Shown here: positions 7,555 through 14,341 of the stretch, piece after piece
How positions within the stretch are numbered: position 1 is the first letter of the stretch
How the letters are laid out: every line of letters begins with the position of its first letter
NCBI GenBank assembly: GCA_029821415.1
Contig: JALGTJ010000077.1
Location: forward strand, 1-14,341
Source: Candidatus Zipacnadia bacterium
GTDB lineage: Bacteria; Armatimonadota; Zipacnadia; Zipacnadales; Zipacnadaceae
DNA length: 14,341 nt
Direction: 5' to 3'
Notes under the pieces: model-generated
Databases searched by the model: none
Told to the model about the DNA's origin: nothing
What the model saw: the letters and a program-made list of their open reading frames with translations, nothing else
Translations under genes and position numbers: made by a program

Positions 7555-9129
7555 ATGAGCAAGCGTTATGGTACGCTGTGTAGTTGGGGAACTGCCAATA
7601 TGCTGGTAGCAGTGGCACTACTTGTGGGAGGTGTACTGGTTGTGAGTCCAGTAGAAGCAGACAACCATGAGCGCCACATTCTGTTCAACAGCGACTCGGG
7701 GAACGCATTCGCTGAGTTTTGGAGTTCGGCTGCTCACCTGGGCACAATGGATGCTGAGGCAATGAAGAGCATCATGGAGACTTCGGTAGATGAGCTGGCG
7801 GCGGCGGGAGTAGATGCCCTGGCAACAGTCGTCTGGGCGCGATTCCTGGCAATGGTACCGTCCAAGGTCATGCCGGACCCCTTCTATTGGGGGCAAGGGT
7901 ACGTGACCCTATCCGAGGCGGGCTACGACCCGGTGGACCTTATGATAGACCGTTGCCATCAGCACGATATGGAGTTTATCGCTTGTTTCCGGATGAATGA
8001 CCGGCATGGTGGGGCCGTGGGTCGGTTCATCAGCGACCATCCGGAGTGGCAGTTGAAGGGGGTAAGAGGAGGGCCGGCGGTTAATTATGCCTACGAACCG
8101 GTTCGCCAAGAGATACTGGCCTATATCAAGGAACTGCTATCCTCTTATGATGTGGATGGTATTGAGCTTGATTATATGCGCTGGTGCCATATGTTTGAGC
8201 CCGGCGAGGGCCGGCAGAATGCGCATTTGCTGACCGATTTCACCCGAAAGACCCGGCAACTGTTAGATGCGGCTGCCCAGCGTCGCGGACGCGAGCGACT
8301 GGTTCTGGGAGTGCGTGTACCCCAGACACTGCAGGAGTGTGACTATCTGGGCTTTGATGTAGCCACCTGGATCAAGGAGGGTTTGGTGGATTACGTAGTC
8401 CCTTCCGATTTTTTCTATACTGACTTCAACGCACGGACCGAGGATTTTGTCAAGTTGGCGGAGGGCACCAACTGCAAGATATACCCCGCCATCCATCCTA
8501 TCATTTGTGAGAACTTTTACGCCTATGGCGCTGACGGAGTAGAAGCCTACAACTACCAGTACCACTGGGGCAGACGGATCGGAAGAACCACGTCGTGGCC
8601 TACCTACATGTGGCCAGCGGCCTTAGGCTACCTGGGCAAGCTGGCCGATCCGCAGGATATAGCCAAACACGACCGCCATTACCGGTTCTATCGGTTATGG
8701 GAGAATGGGGCGCCGACTGGCGAGGCAAAGGATGATCGCATCGTGCTGGACCGCACCGAGTCGGCCCCCCAGGGCAGCCAGCGGTTCCGGTTGGCCGAGG
8801 ATTTGAGCAACCCCAACCTGCGGGCCACTTTGCAGTTCAAGGCAGTAGGCCTCGGCGAAGACGAGGCCTTGGAAATCCAGCTCAACGGTACTGTGGTCCC
8901 GGATAACTATATTTTGCGCCAGTTCTACAGTGAGGGGCAGAACGAATGGCAGGGTCGCCCGCTGGATGCTTTCTATGAGTACACTATAGACCTGGACTGG
9001 GGGATGCTGGCCCCGCCGATCATCAATGGGGATAATGAGCTCACAGTCCGCTTGCTTCCGGCACAAGGCCAGAGCGAAGGTACAGCCACCATTGATGAAT
9101 TGGAAGTGTACGTGTACGTGAAGACCTAG
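7555..9129 (+). CDS. Secreted family-10-like glycosyl hydrolase (GHL10/DUF187-like), 524 aa
   Basis: A hydrophobic stretch at residues about 15-35, ending near PVEA, looks like a signal peptide. Residues about 40-370 form a TIM barrel of the bacterial GHL10-like group. The strand motif DGIELDYMRW (201-210) has acidic residues Glu204 and Asp206, a hallmark of this family and the likely catalytic or substrate-binding site. After about residue 395 a beta-rich domain follows, possibly a galactose-binding-like module (YTIDLDWGML, ELTVRLLP). Around residues 316-324, IHPIICENFYAYGADG is shorter than I expect, because relatives usually carry an extra YRAAAxN-type helix before FYAYGADG. A short in-frame loss is possible. 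The start at 7555 was chosen on the ribosome site. The gene converges with the damaged membrane-protein gene. Substrate unknown. Confidence 0.78.
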   Translation: MSKRYGTLCSWGTANMLVAVALLVGGVLVVSPVEADNHERHILFNSDSGNAFAEFWSSAAHLGTMDAEAMKSIMETSVDELAAAGVDALATVVWARFLAMVPSKVMPDPFYWGQGYVTLSEAGYDPVDLMIDRCHQHDMEFIACFRMNDRHGGAVGRFISDHPEWQLKGVRGGPAVNYAYEPVRQEILAYIKELLSSYDVDGIELDYMRWCHMFEPGEGRQNAHLLTDFTRKTRQLLDAAAQRRGRERLVLGVRVPQTLQECDYLGFDVATWIKEGLVDYVVPSDFFYTDFNARTEDFVKLAEGTNCKIYPAIHPIICENFYAYGADGVEAYNYQYHWGRRIGRTTSWPTYMWPAALGYLGKLADPQDIAKHDRHYRFYRLWENGAPTGEAKDDRIVLDRTESAPQGSQRFRLAEDLSNPNLRATLQFKAVGLGEDEALEIQLNGTVVPDNYILRQFYSEGQNEWQGRPLDAFYEYTIDLDWGMLAPPIINGDNELTVRLLPAQGQSEGTATIDELEVYVYVKT

Positions 9130-9241
9130 CGCAGAACCCTGGTAGCGCTTGGCTGTGCCAGTGCTTGCAGATGAGGGGAGAAGCGCTTGCTGGCAACTCT
9201 TAGGGCAGTTGGATCATCCTCAAGACACGTAAGGTGCCACC
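9130..9241. other. Short convergent intergenic region
   Basis: These 112 bases lie between two convergent genes. They hold an imperfect inverted repeat (GCCAG at about 9157 and CTGGC at about 9190) and two copies of AGCGCTTG, but no stem with a following T-run. I see no clear terminator. A long reading frame on the minus strand continues through here to 9126, but it is the wrong frame of the membrane-protein gene. Confidence 0.4.
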
Positions 9242-11158
9242 TCACCCAAACCACACTCCCCAGCGCAGGAAGGGGCCACCCAACACAGCAGCTAACAGGC
9301 CCCAGATCAGCCCAGCGCCCCCATAGTGCAGTATCAGAGTCTTCAGCAGCCACACCAGCAGGAACGGCGCCCACACCAGCGAGCCGTAACTGCAGGCTAC
9401 CAGGTAGCCGATAGGATGCAGAGGGAAGGTGAACCAGGCCGCGCGGGCGACCGTTAAGGCTTAAGGCCAACACAAACAGGCCGCCAAATGAAGTGGCTAC
9501 TATCTTGGGCATACGGTTCGGCTCCGGGGTGGTGCCGGCCTGCAGGACTCTGGTGAACTCCTGCCGAGCGTTTTGCCAGCCCCAAATCCCTCCCCGCAGG
9601 CCAGCGGCTCCGCGGGCATAGTAGGGGCGCAGATGAAAAATAATACCGGCCACCGCGCCGAAGCCTATCCCTAGCAGCAAAGACCAGGCTATATCCCCCC
9701 AGCGCGCGCCCGTCCGCTCCCCCAGGTTTATGCCTTCAATTTCGTAGCCGGAGACACTTGGAAAGTAGCCCCGGGCCAGAACCTGCAGCAGAGCAAAGAT
9801 CGTGGGAGAGGCTAGCGAAGCGCCGGAATTAGTCAGCCTCGCAGCCCCCGCGAAGTTCCAAATACTCTGGTATTGCTGCCCATAGGGATAGGCCCACACC
9901 AGGGGAATACCGGCTTCGGCGCGGATACGGGCATATGTAAGCGCAACCAGCAGCAAAATGCCCAGGTACAGCGCCGCCAACCAGGGCTGCATTCCCGCTG
10001 CGATCATAAACACCAGCATGCCACCAATTCCCACCACCAGCGCTACCAACAGCCACCGCTGATTGTCCTGCGTCGAATTGGCAGCGTCATCCTGACTCCA
10101 CCAACCTCGCCATGCCTGGCGGAAGGCCGTCCGCCCTTTCCATAGCAGTATCAACCCAACAATCACATAAGCTCCTATGCCCTGCTCCTGAGCAAAAGGC
10201 ATTCCGCTGAGCCGATAACCGCTACCGGCCGCTATTAGAGCCTGTAACTTGTGGAACAGATAGAAGAACCAGATGGAGAAAGCCAGCTCGGTTGAAACCA
10301 GGTAGCCCAGCCCAATGAGGCCCGGGCGCACAAACGCAGTCATAGGAAAGGCCGCCGCCCACGGATATTTCTTTATCTGCGCGCCTACGGACAGGCGAAT
10401 TCCACCACCTGTACCGACGCCCAGGACTACGGTCCGCAAGATATCTATCGCATTGACAAGCACAGCCGCCGCTACCCCAATCCACGTGGCGGGGTGACGG
10501 AAGAACGATTGGCCAGCCGAACCCCCCAGTATCTCCAAAGGTAGCCTGACCAGGGGAAACACCAGCCGCTCGTGGTGAATCCAATCTCGGGACAGCAACG
10601 AGACCAGGCATAGCAGCGTCCCGCCCATAAGCACAAAGAATCCTGCCCAGACAACTATCGGCACCAGCCAGGGCCGCCAGGGAACGCTGCCGAAGGGCGA
10701 GGCCTCCCACAACCACTGGTGGACCATCGGGTCGGTCGGCGATAGCCACCCGGGAATAAGCGGCTAGCTGCGCCAGGGGACGAGCGGGGGTAGAATAATA
10801 GTAAGGGACAGTGAGGCAGGACAGCAGGAACCGGACGATCCCACAGCCGAACATAGTGGTGGCTACCGTCACCAGTAGGTAGACCACCACTAACTCGGCG
10901 TTGGACAATCGCCGAATGAACGGCACCCGCCGTAGCACCGGATTGATAGCCAACAGAACCGGGCACTGCCTCGGTCACCTGGCACGCCAGAACGACAATC
11001 TCGGCCTGGACGATCCAGTAGCCCAAAATCCAGGTCAGCCCGAAGCCAAGCACCACCATAGCAAGTAGACGAACTCGCCCCGTAGACGAGGCAGAAGTCG
11101 GCTGGAGGAGGGGCGACGGCGGCCCCGCACGGGCCTCTGAAGGGCTATCACTGAGCAT
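9242..11158 (-). pseudogene. DUF6785-like polytopic membrane protein, broken by three frame changes
   Basis: Three frames joined end to end give one recognisable polytopic protein. From the ATG at 11158, one frame reads MLSDSPSEAR to GYWIVQAEIVVLACQVTEAVP. Near 10960 reading must move to a second frame (PVLLAINPVLRRVPFIRR to YYYSTPARPLAQL). Near 10770 it moves to a third (LIPGWLSPTDPMVHQW onward), which holds most of the membrane segments. Near 9455 it moves again to AAWFTFPLHPIGYLVACSYGSLVW and ends at TGA 9242-9244. The GWL.P.DP, HERL.FPLVRLPLE and PLHPIGY motifs are typical of the DUF6785/DUF6784 group. These are oligopeptide-transporter-like in topology but of unproven function. Residues also seem missing at the first and last segments. 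The start overlaps the aldolase stop by 11 bases without its own ribosome site, suggesting translational coupling. It is either a real pseudogene or an error-damaged sequence. Confidence 0.75.
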
Positions 11159-12194
11159 ATCGCTGGTAGTGGAACAGATCCAGGTACTCCTTGCACCGGT
11201 TCTTTACTGCCACAAACCACGCGTCACGGCGCGAGGGATTAGTCACAGCAGCCAGTTTGGGCTTTATGGGCGCTTCATTGTCACCGAATTCGGGCGACGC
11301 GGCTATCTCGCCAATTACGCCTTCGTCTACAAGCTCCTTGAGCTGAGCCTCAGTGAAGATATTGCCAAGATTATTCAGCACGTGCCGCGCCACTGCCTGT
11401 CCGCCGCTAACTGCCAGTGTAGTGTAGATATTGACCTTGACAAAGCCGTCGTCAGGCAGGTGGGCGGCGGAGCTCATACGCAACGAGGAACTGCCGTGCA
11501 GACATAGTATCTTGCCAACGGCTGCACTGATCTCTCTGGCCCGGTCGGAACGATATTCTATCTCCTGGCTGGTGGCTCGGTGCTCACTGCCCACGTTTGG
11601 AACAAGAATGTCTACACCGGTCTCGGTAAGGAATCTTTGCGCCTGGGCGACGGTTGTCAGTTCGTTCTTTGTTTGCATGCCGTCTGCCTCATATAGTTCG
11701 TCTACCGCTCCCTCAACAACGACACGGCCATGGACTTTCTCGACATATTCGGCGGTAAGTTTGATATTCTCTTCAAAGGGACGTTCGCTGGCATCGAACA
11801 TAATTCCAGCTACCCGATCGACAAAGCCATCCAGGATATCGCCATCCAGCCAGGGGAAGGCATGGTCTACGTTAGGCGCGATTCGCAGCTTCCCGTAGGG
11901 GCTATCCTCACTGGCAAATAACTCCAGGTCAGAAAGCATAAGCCGAATGCCCAGCACCGGGTCCCCGCAGGCTGTAATCAACTTCATCTGACTCCATGGC
12001 GGGTAGCGAACTGTGAATGTCGGCAAGATGGGAAGGTCTTCAACACCCAACTCCTCGCCTTTCTCCTTTGCTGAGGCCAAAATGGCCTCCAGAGTTGCGC
12101 GGTCCTCACAACAGAAGGCCGGCAGAGCGACACCCAACTCGGCTGCCTCCTTGTAGATGTCTTTGACTTGCTGATAATCAGTCACTAATGGCAT
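11148..12194 (-). CDS. Divergent class II aldolase-like protein, 348 aa
   Basis: This is a zinc-dependent class II aldolase homologue, longer than the aldolase at 3956. Its aligned active-site residues appear intact: Asp110-His111 in APNVDHAF, Glu161 in VVVEGAVDE, His205 in VGSEHRAT, and His233 in LCLHGSSS. KVNIYTTLA (253-261) is the phosphate-binding strand. It shares the opening MPLV and the FDASERPFEEN motif with the other aldolase, so the two are related but well separated. Ten to sixty extra residues before the DH motif and a long C-terminal tail set it apart. The start at ATG 12194 is favoured by AGAAGG seven bases upstream, over an in-frame TTG at 12221. It lies 84 bases after an SDR gene and overlaps the membrane-protein gene downstream. 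It probably cleaves a ketose phosphate; the substrate is unknown. Confidence 0.85.
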   Translation of the reverse strand: MPLVTDYQQVKDIYKEAAELGVALPAFCCEDRATLEAILASAKEKGEELGVEDLPILPTFTVRYPPWSQMKLITACGDPVLGIRLMLSDLELFASEDSPYGKLRIAPNVDHAFPWLDGDILDGFVDRVAGIMFDASERPFEENIKLTAEYVEKVHGRVVVEGAVDELYEADGMQTKNELTTVAQAQRFLTETGVDILVPNVGSEHRATSQEIEYRSDRAREISAAVGKILCLHGSSSLRMSSAAHLPDDGFVKVNIYTTLAVSGGQAVARHVLNNLGNIFTEAQLKELVDEGVIGEIAASPEFGDNEAPIKPKLAAVTNPSRRDAWFVAVKNRCKEYLDLFHYQRYAQ

Positions 12195-12201
12195 AGCAGC
12201 A

Positions 12202-12207
12202 CCTTCT
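12202..12207 (-). promoter_or_regulatory. Ribosome binding site fixing the start of the second aldolase
   Basis: AGAAGG on the minus strand lies seven bases before the ATG at 12194 and inside the longer TTG-initiated reading, which argues against the TTG at 12221. Confidence 0.65.
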
Positions 12208-12249
12208 TGGTTAGTATTCAACGAACTTTGTATGTCTGAGCTTGAAGAT

Positions 12250-12266
12250 GGTTGCCCCCAGCAACC
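12250..12266 (-). other. Small hairpin between SDR and aldolase genes
   Basis: GGTTGC and GCAACC form a perfect 6-bp stem around a five-base loop, beginning 12 bases after the SDR stop codon. On the minus strand no T-run follows, so it is not a standard terminator. It could be a weak pause, an mRNA-processing site or chance. Confidence 0.35.
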
Positions 12267-12278
12267 TATTATATCGGG

Positions 12279-13061
12279 TCAGTGCATCACTGATCCGCCG
12301 GAAACGTTGAGAGCCTGTCCAGTTATGTAATCCGCCTCGTCACTGGCCAGAAACAGGGCAGCGTGTGCTACATCCTTGGCCGTTCCTATCCGCCCCATCG
12401 GGATCTTGCTCTCAAAGTAAGACATAACTTCTTCAGGTTTCAGGCCGCGTTTACGGGCATAGTCTTCAATCTGTGTATCCCACATCGGCGTGGGCACAAC
12501 TCCCGGACAGATTGCGTTGACCCGTATGCCCTGAGCAGCGAACTCCACCGCCAGCGACTGGGTCAGGCCGATGATGCCAAACTTACTGGCACAGTAAGCG
12601 GCGTAGTGGCTGTTGCCTACCTTTCCTGACTGCGAGGACATATTAATAATGACACCGCCCTGGTGCGACAGCATCCGTCGAATCGCCGCCTGACAGCACA
12701 GGAAGGCGCCCTTCAGATTAACATTCAGGGTCCGGTCCCAGATTTCATCCGTACACTCCAGAAACGGCAAGATGTAGGAGACGCCGGCGTTGTTGACCCA
12801 GACGTTCAACGGACCCAGCTCTCGCTCGATCTGGTCAGCGGCTTGCTCCACATCGTCACGGTTAGTCACATCGCAGGCCATGGCTATGGCCTGACCGGCA
12901 CTGCCCCGGATCTCTTCGGCGACCTGCTCAGCTGCTTCCTGCTGAATATCCAGCACAGCCACCACCGCGCCCTCCTCGGCAAAAGTGCGGCAGATCTGCG
13001 CGCCGATACCACGGCCGCCACCAGTAATAACCGCAACTCGCTTATCCAGCCTACCACTCAT
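12279..13061 (-). CDS. Short-chain dehydrogenase/reductase (classical SDR), 260 aa
   Basis: The product is a complete classical SDR. The cofactor motif TGGGRGIG lies at residues 13-20. Asp38 at the end of the second strand favours NAD(H) over NADP(H). NNAG lies at 90-93, and the catalytic residues are Asn115, Ser143, Tyr156 and Lys160 (YCASK). The ICPGVVPTPMWD region and the C-terminal ITGQALNVSGGSVMH are typical of polyol or sugar dehydrogenases such as sorbitol, galactitol or acetoin dehydrogenases. It should be a soluble cytoplasmic oxidoreductase. GGAGG lies seven bases before the ATG. The gene follows the zinc alcohol dehydrogenase by 19 bases, so the two are almost certainly cotranscribed and may oxidise consecutive alcohols of the same pathway. 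Specific substrate unknown. Confidence 0.92.
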   Translation of the reverse strand: MSGRLDKRVAVITGGGRGIGAQICRTFAEEGAVVAVLDIQQEAAEQVAEEIRGSAGQAIAMACDVTNRDDVEQAADQIERELGPLNVWVNNAGVSYILPFLECTDEIWDRTLNVNLKGAFLCCQAAIRRMLSHQGGVIINMSSQSGKVGNSHYAAYCASKFGIIGLTQSLAVEFAAQGIRVNAICPGVVPTPMWDTQIEDYARKRGLKPEEVMSYFESKIPMGRIGTAKDVAHAALFLASDEADYITGQALNVSGGSVMH

Positions 13062-13080
13062 TGAACTACCTCCGGTCGTC

Positions 13081-14142
13081 TCATTGCGATTCCTGTCCAG
13101 ATGGGAAAACCAACACCTTTAGGCACTGCCTTTGCTTCATCAACTCAAAACCCTCGTGGAGATTCGCCAACGACACTCTATGAGTGACGATCTTGTCATA
13201 GTCAATCTTACCGTCGGCCAACAGCCCAACAGCTTTCCGGACATGCTCAGGGCGCGAGTCAGATGCTCCACACAGGCGCAGTTCCCGGTAGTGGATGATG
13301 CGGCTATCAAGAGTGACTTCTGACTTGCCACTCGGCAGGCTGGCAAAGAAACTCACAGCGCCGCCTTTACGCACATGGTTGATTGAGGCCTCGTGGGCCT
13401 GGCGATTGGGTGCAGCCACCACCGCCACATCCGCACCTAAGCCGTCCGTGTTCTGCGCGACGACATCGCCGACATCTTCGTTGGCCGCATCAATGACGAG
13501 GACATCTGCAAACCCGCGCAGCATTTCCAGTCGCACCTCGGAGAACTCTGAGATCATCACCGGACGCGCGCCACCAGCCTTAGCCAGCTCAGCGTGGATC
13601 GCTCCCAGCGGCCCCCCACCGATTATCAACACGCTATCGCCCGCGCTGACACCGACGATCTCCTGAGCATTGATAGCACAACTCATCGGTTCAGAGAGAG
13701 CCGCAGCCTCATCCGGAACGCGATCGGGAACTTTCACTACATTGCCTCCAGGCAGCGCCTGCGGGGGTACCGCCATAAACTCCGCAAGCGCACCGTCAAC
13801 ACCCAAGCCAATGGGCAAGGCATCAGGACACAAGTTGTGTAACCCTCGCGCACAGTACGGGCAGTTCGCCTTCCCACAGCCCACCGACGTTGCCATAGTC
13901 ACTCGCTCGCCCTCAGCAAACCCAGCGACGTTACGGCCGACATGCACGATATGTCCAACCAGCTCATGGCCGATGATTCGCCCCGGCTTAGCCCGATGAT
14001 GCCCGATGGTAGCCAGCTTGACGTCAGTTCCACATATCGCACAGCAATTGATCTGGACGACGAGGTTATCCTCGCTGGCAACCGGCTCGGGGCGCTCCTC
14101 TACCCGGACGTCTCCTGGCCCATAATAGACTGCAGCTTTCAT
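13081..14142 (-). CDS. Zinc-dependent medium-chain alcohol/polyol dehydrogenase (sorbitol/threonine dehydrogenase-like), 353 aa
   Basis: This is a complete medium-chain dehydrogenase. The catalytic zinc ligands are Cys37 (CGTD), His59-Glu60 (GHE) and Glu151 (LSEPMSC). The structural zinc cysteines are Cys89, Cys94, Cys97 and Cys105. The nucleotide loop GGGPLG lies at 175-180, and an acidic residue near 199 suggests NAD(H). The length is normal for sorbitol or threonine dehydrogenase relatives, and no signal peptide is present. AAGGAGT lies eight bases before the ATG. It sits 21 bases downstream of the aminotransferase-like fragment and 19 upstream of the SDR, so it is in one operon. It probably oxidises a sugar alcohol or hydroxy acid to the ketone that later steps handle. 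The family is firm; the substrate is inferred. Confidence 0.92.
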   Translation of the reverse strand: MKAAVYYGPGDVRVEERPEPVASEDNLVVQINCCAICGTDVKLATIGHHRAKPGRIIGHELVGHIVHVGRNVAGFAEGERVTMATSVGCGKANCPYCARGLHNLCPDALPIGLGVDGALAEFMAVPPQALPGGNVVKVPDRVPDEAAALSEPMSCAINAQEIVGVSAGDSVLIIGGGPLGAIHAELAKAGGARPVMISEFSEVRLEMLRGFADVLVIDAANEDVGDVVAQNTDGLGADVAVVAAPNRQAHEASINHVRKGGAVSFFASLPSGKSEVTLDSRIIHYRELRLCGASDSRPEHVRKAVGLLADGKIDYDKIVTHRVSLANLHEGFELMKQRQCLKVLVFPSGQESQ

Positions 14143-14163
14143 ATGGCAGTACTCCTTATGCGA

Positions 14164-14341
14164 CTACTCAGTTGATTTCTTGCCGAAGCGGTAAGCGTCG
14201 ACGCCGGAGAGGTCTCCGACCTCCGCCGCAACCTCGGCAGCGAAGGCCTTGGTCTGGGCAATGATGTCTACTCCAACATCCTCACTGAACTGATTTATAA
14301 GCCGCTGGAACATCGGGCCCGGGCGGCCATCGCCAATCTGC
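14164..14341 (-). CDS. C-terminal fragment of a probable class IV (branched-chain/D-amino-acid type) aminotransferase
   Basis: A frame open to the right edge gives 58 residues before TAG at 14164-14166. It starts QIGDGRPGPMFQRL, which matches the C-terminal IGDGxPGP element of fold-type IV PLP aminotransferases. The remaining tail, about 40 residues ending RFGKKSTE, is longer than usual for that family and looks helical. Catalytic lysine and PLP residues would lie outside the window. It is 21 bases upstream of the alcohol dehydrogenase and thus belongs to the same operon. The assignment rests on one motif only. Confidence 0.55.
   Translation of the reverse strand, partial: QIGDGRPGPMFQRLINQFSEDVGVDIIAQTKAFAAEVAAEVGDLSGVDAYRFGKKSTE

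Noticed and set aside
9126..10727. 533-residue ORF as an intact membrane protein
   Set aside because: It lacks the N-terminal helices, which are present upstream in other frames, and its last ~110 residues are out of frame relative to the DUF6785-like ending.
10222..10953. 243-codon minus-strand ORF as a separate gene
   Set aside because: Only its first ~70 residues are protein-like; they are the second piece of the broken membrane-protein gene.
9242..11158. Programmed ribosomal frameshifting as the explanation for the broken membrane gene
   Set aside because: No slippery heptamer or downstream structure is visible at the junctions, and three separate shifts plus missing residues fit decay or error better.
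13295..13999. Plus-strand ORFs over the alcohol dehydrogenase
   Set aside because: They mirror a complete dehydrogenase with all zinc ligands on the other strand and have no recognisable features.

Overview
The window looks like a chromosomal segment of a moderately GC-rich, probably uncultured bacterium. Secreted glycoside-hydrolase-like proteins, a DUF6785-type membrane protein and several sugar-oxidising enzymes suggest Planctomycetota, Armatimonadota or a related candidate phylum. This lineage guess rests on gene content only and is tentative. I saw no phage, transposon, CRISPR, tRNA or rRNA signal.

Layout. (1) 1-3673, minus strand: a secreted protein with a carbohydrate-binding-like domain, running off the left edge and absent from simple closed-ORF calls, lies downstream of an 839-residue secreted GH42-like protein. 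(2) 3674-3955: a divergent control region holding a near-consensus sigma70-type promoter (TTGACA, 17 bases, TATGCT) for the plus-strand genes, with a tandem 9-bp repeat and a palindrome inside it. (3) 3956-9129, plus strand: class II aldolase, Gfo/Idh/MocA oxidoreductase, sugar isomerase/epimerase-like TIM barrel, a 23S rRNA pseudouridine synthase, and a secreted family-10-like glycosyl hydrolase. (4) 9242-14341, minus strand, read from right to left: the tail of a probable class IV aminotransferase, a zinc alcohol dehydrogenase, an SDR dehydrogenase, a second and more divergent class II aldolase, and a disrupted polytopic membrane protein whose start overlaps the aldolase end by 11 bases.

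Together the genes read as a carbohydrate scavenging and catabolism locus. Secreted enzymes would release or bind sugars, the DUF6785-like protein may once have served transport, dehydrogenases would oxidise a polyol or sugar, an isomerase would rearrange it, and aldolases would cleave the phosphorylated ketose. The substrate cannot be read from the sequence.

The most unusual signal is repeated small lesions. The membrane protein needs three frame changes to be read through and seems to lack residues at two points. The Gfo/Idh/MocA gene lacks the segment that normally carries its catalytic histidine motif. The family-10-like hydrolase may lack a short barrel segment. These are either real gene decay or sequencing and assembly errors; read mapping would decide. 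I found no convincing wholly new biological system. The closest candidate is the paired-aldolase sugar locus with its DUF6785 membrane protein.
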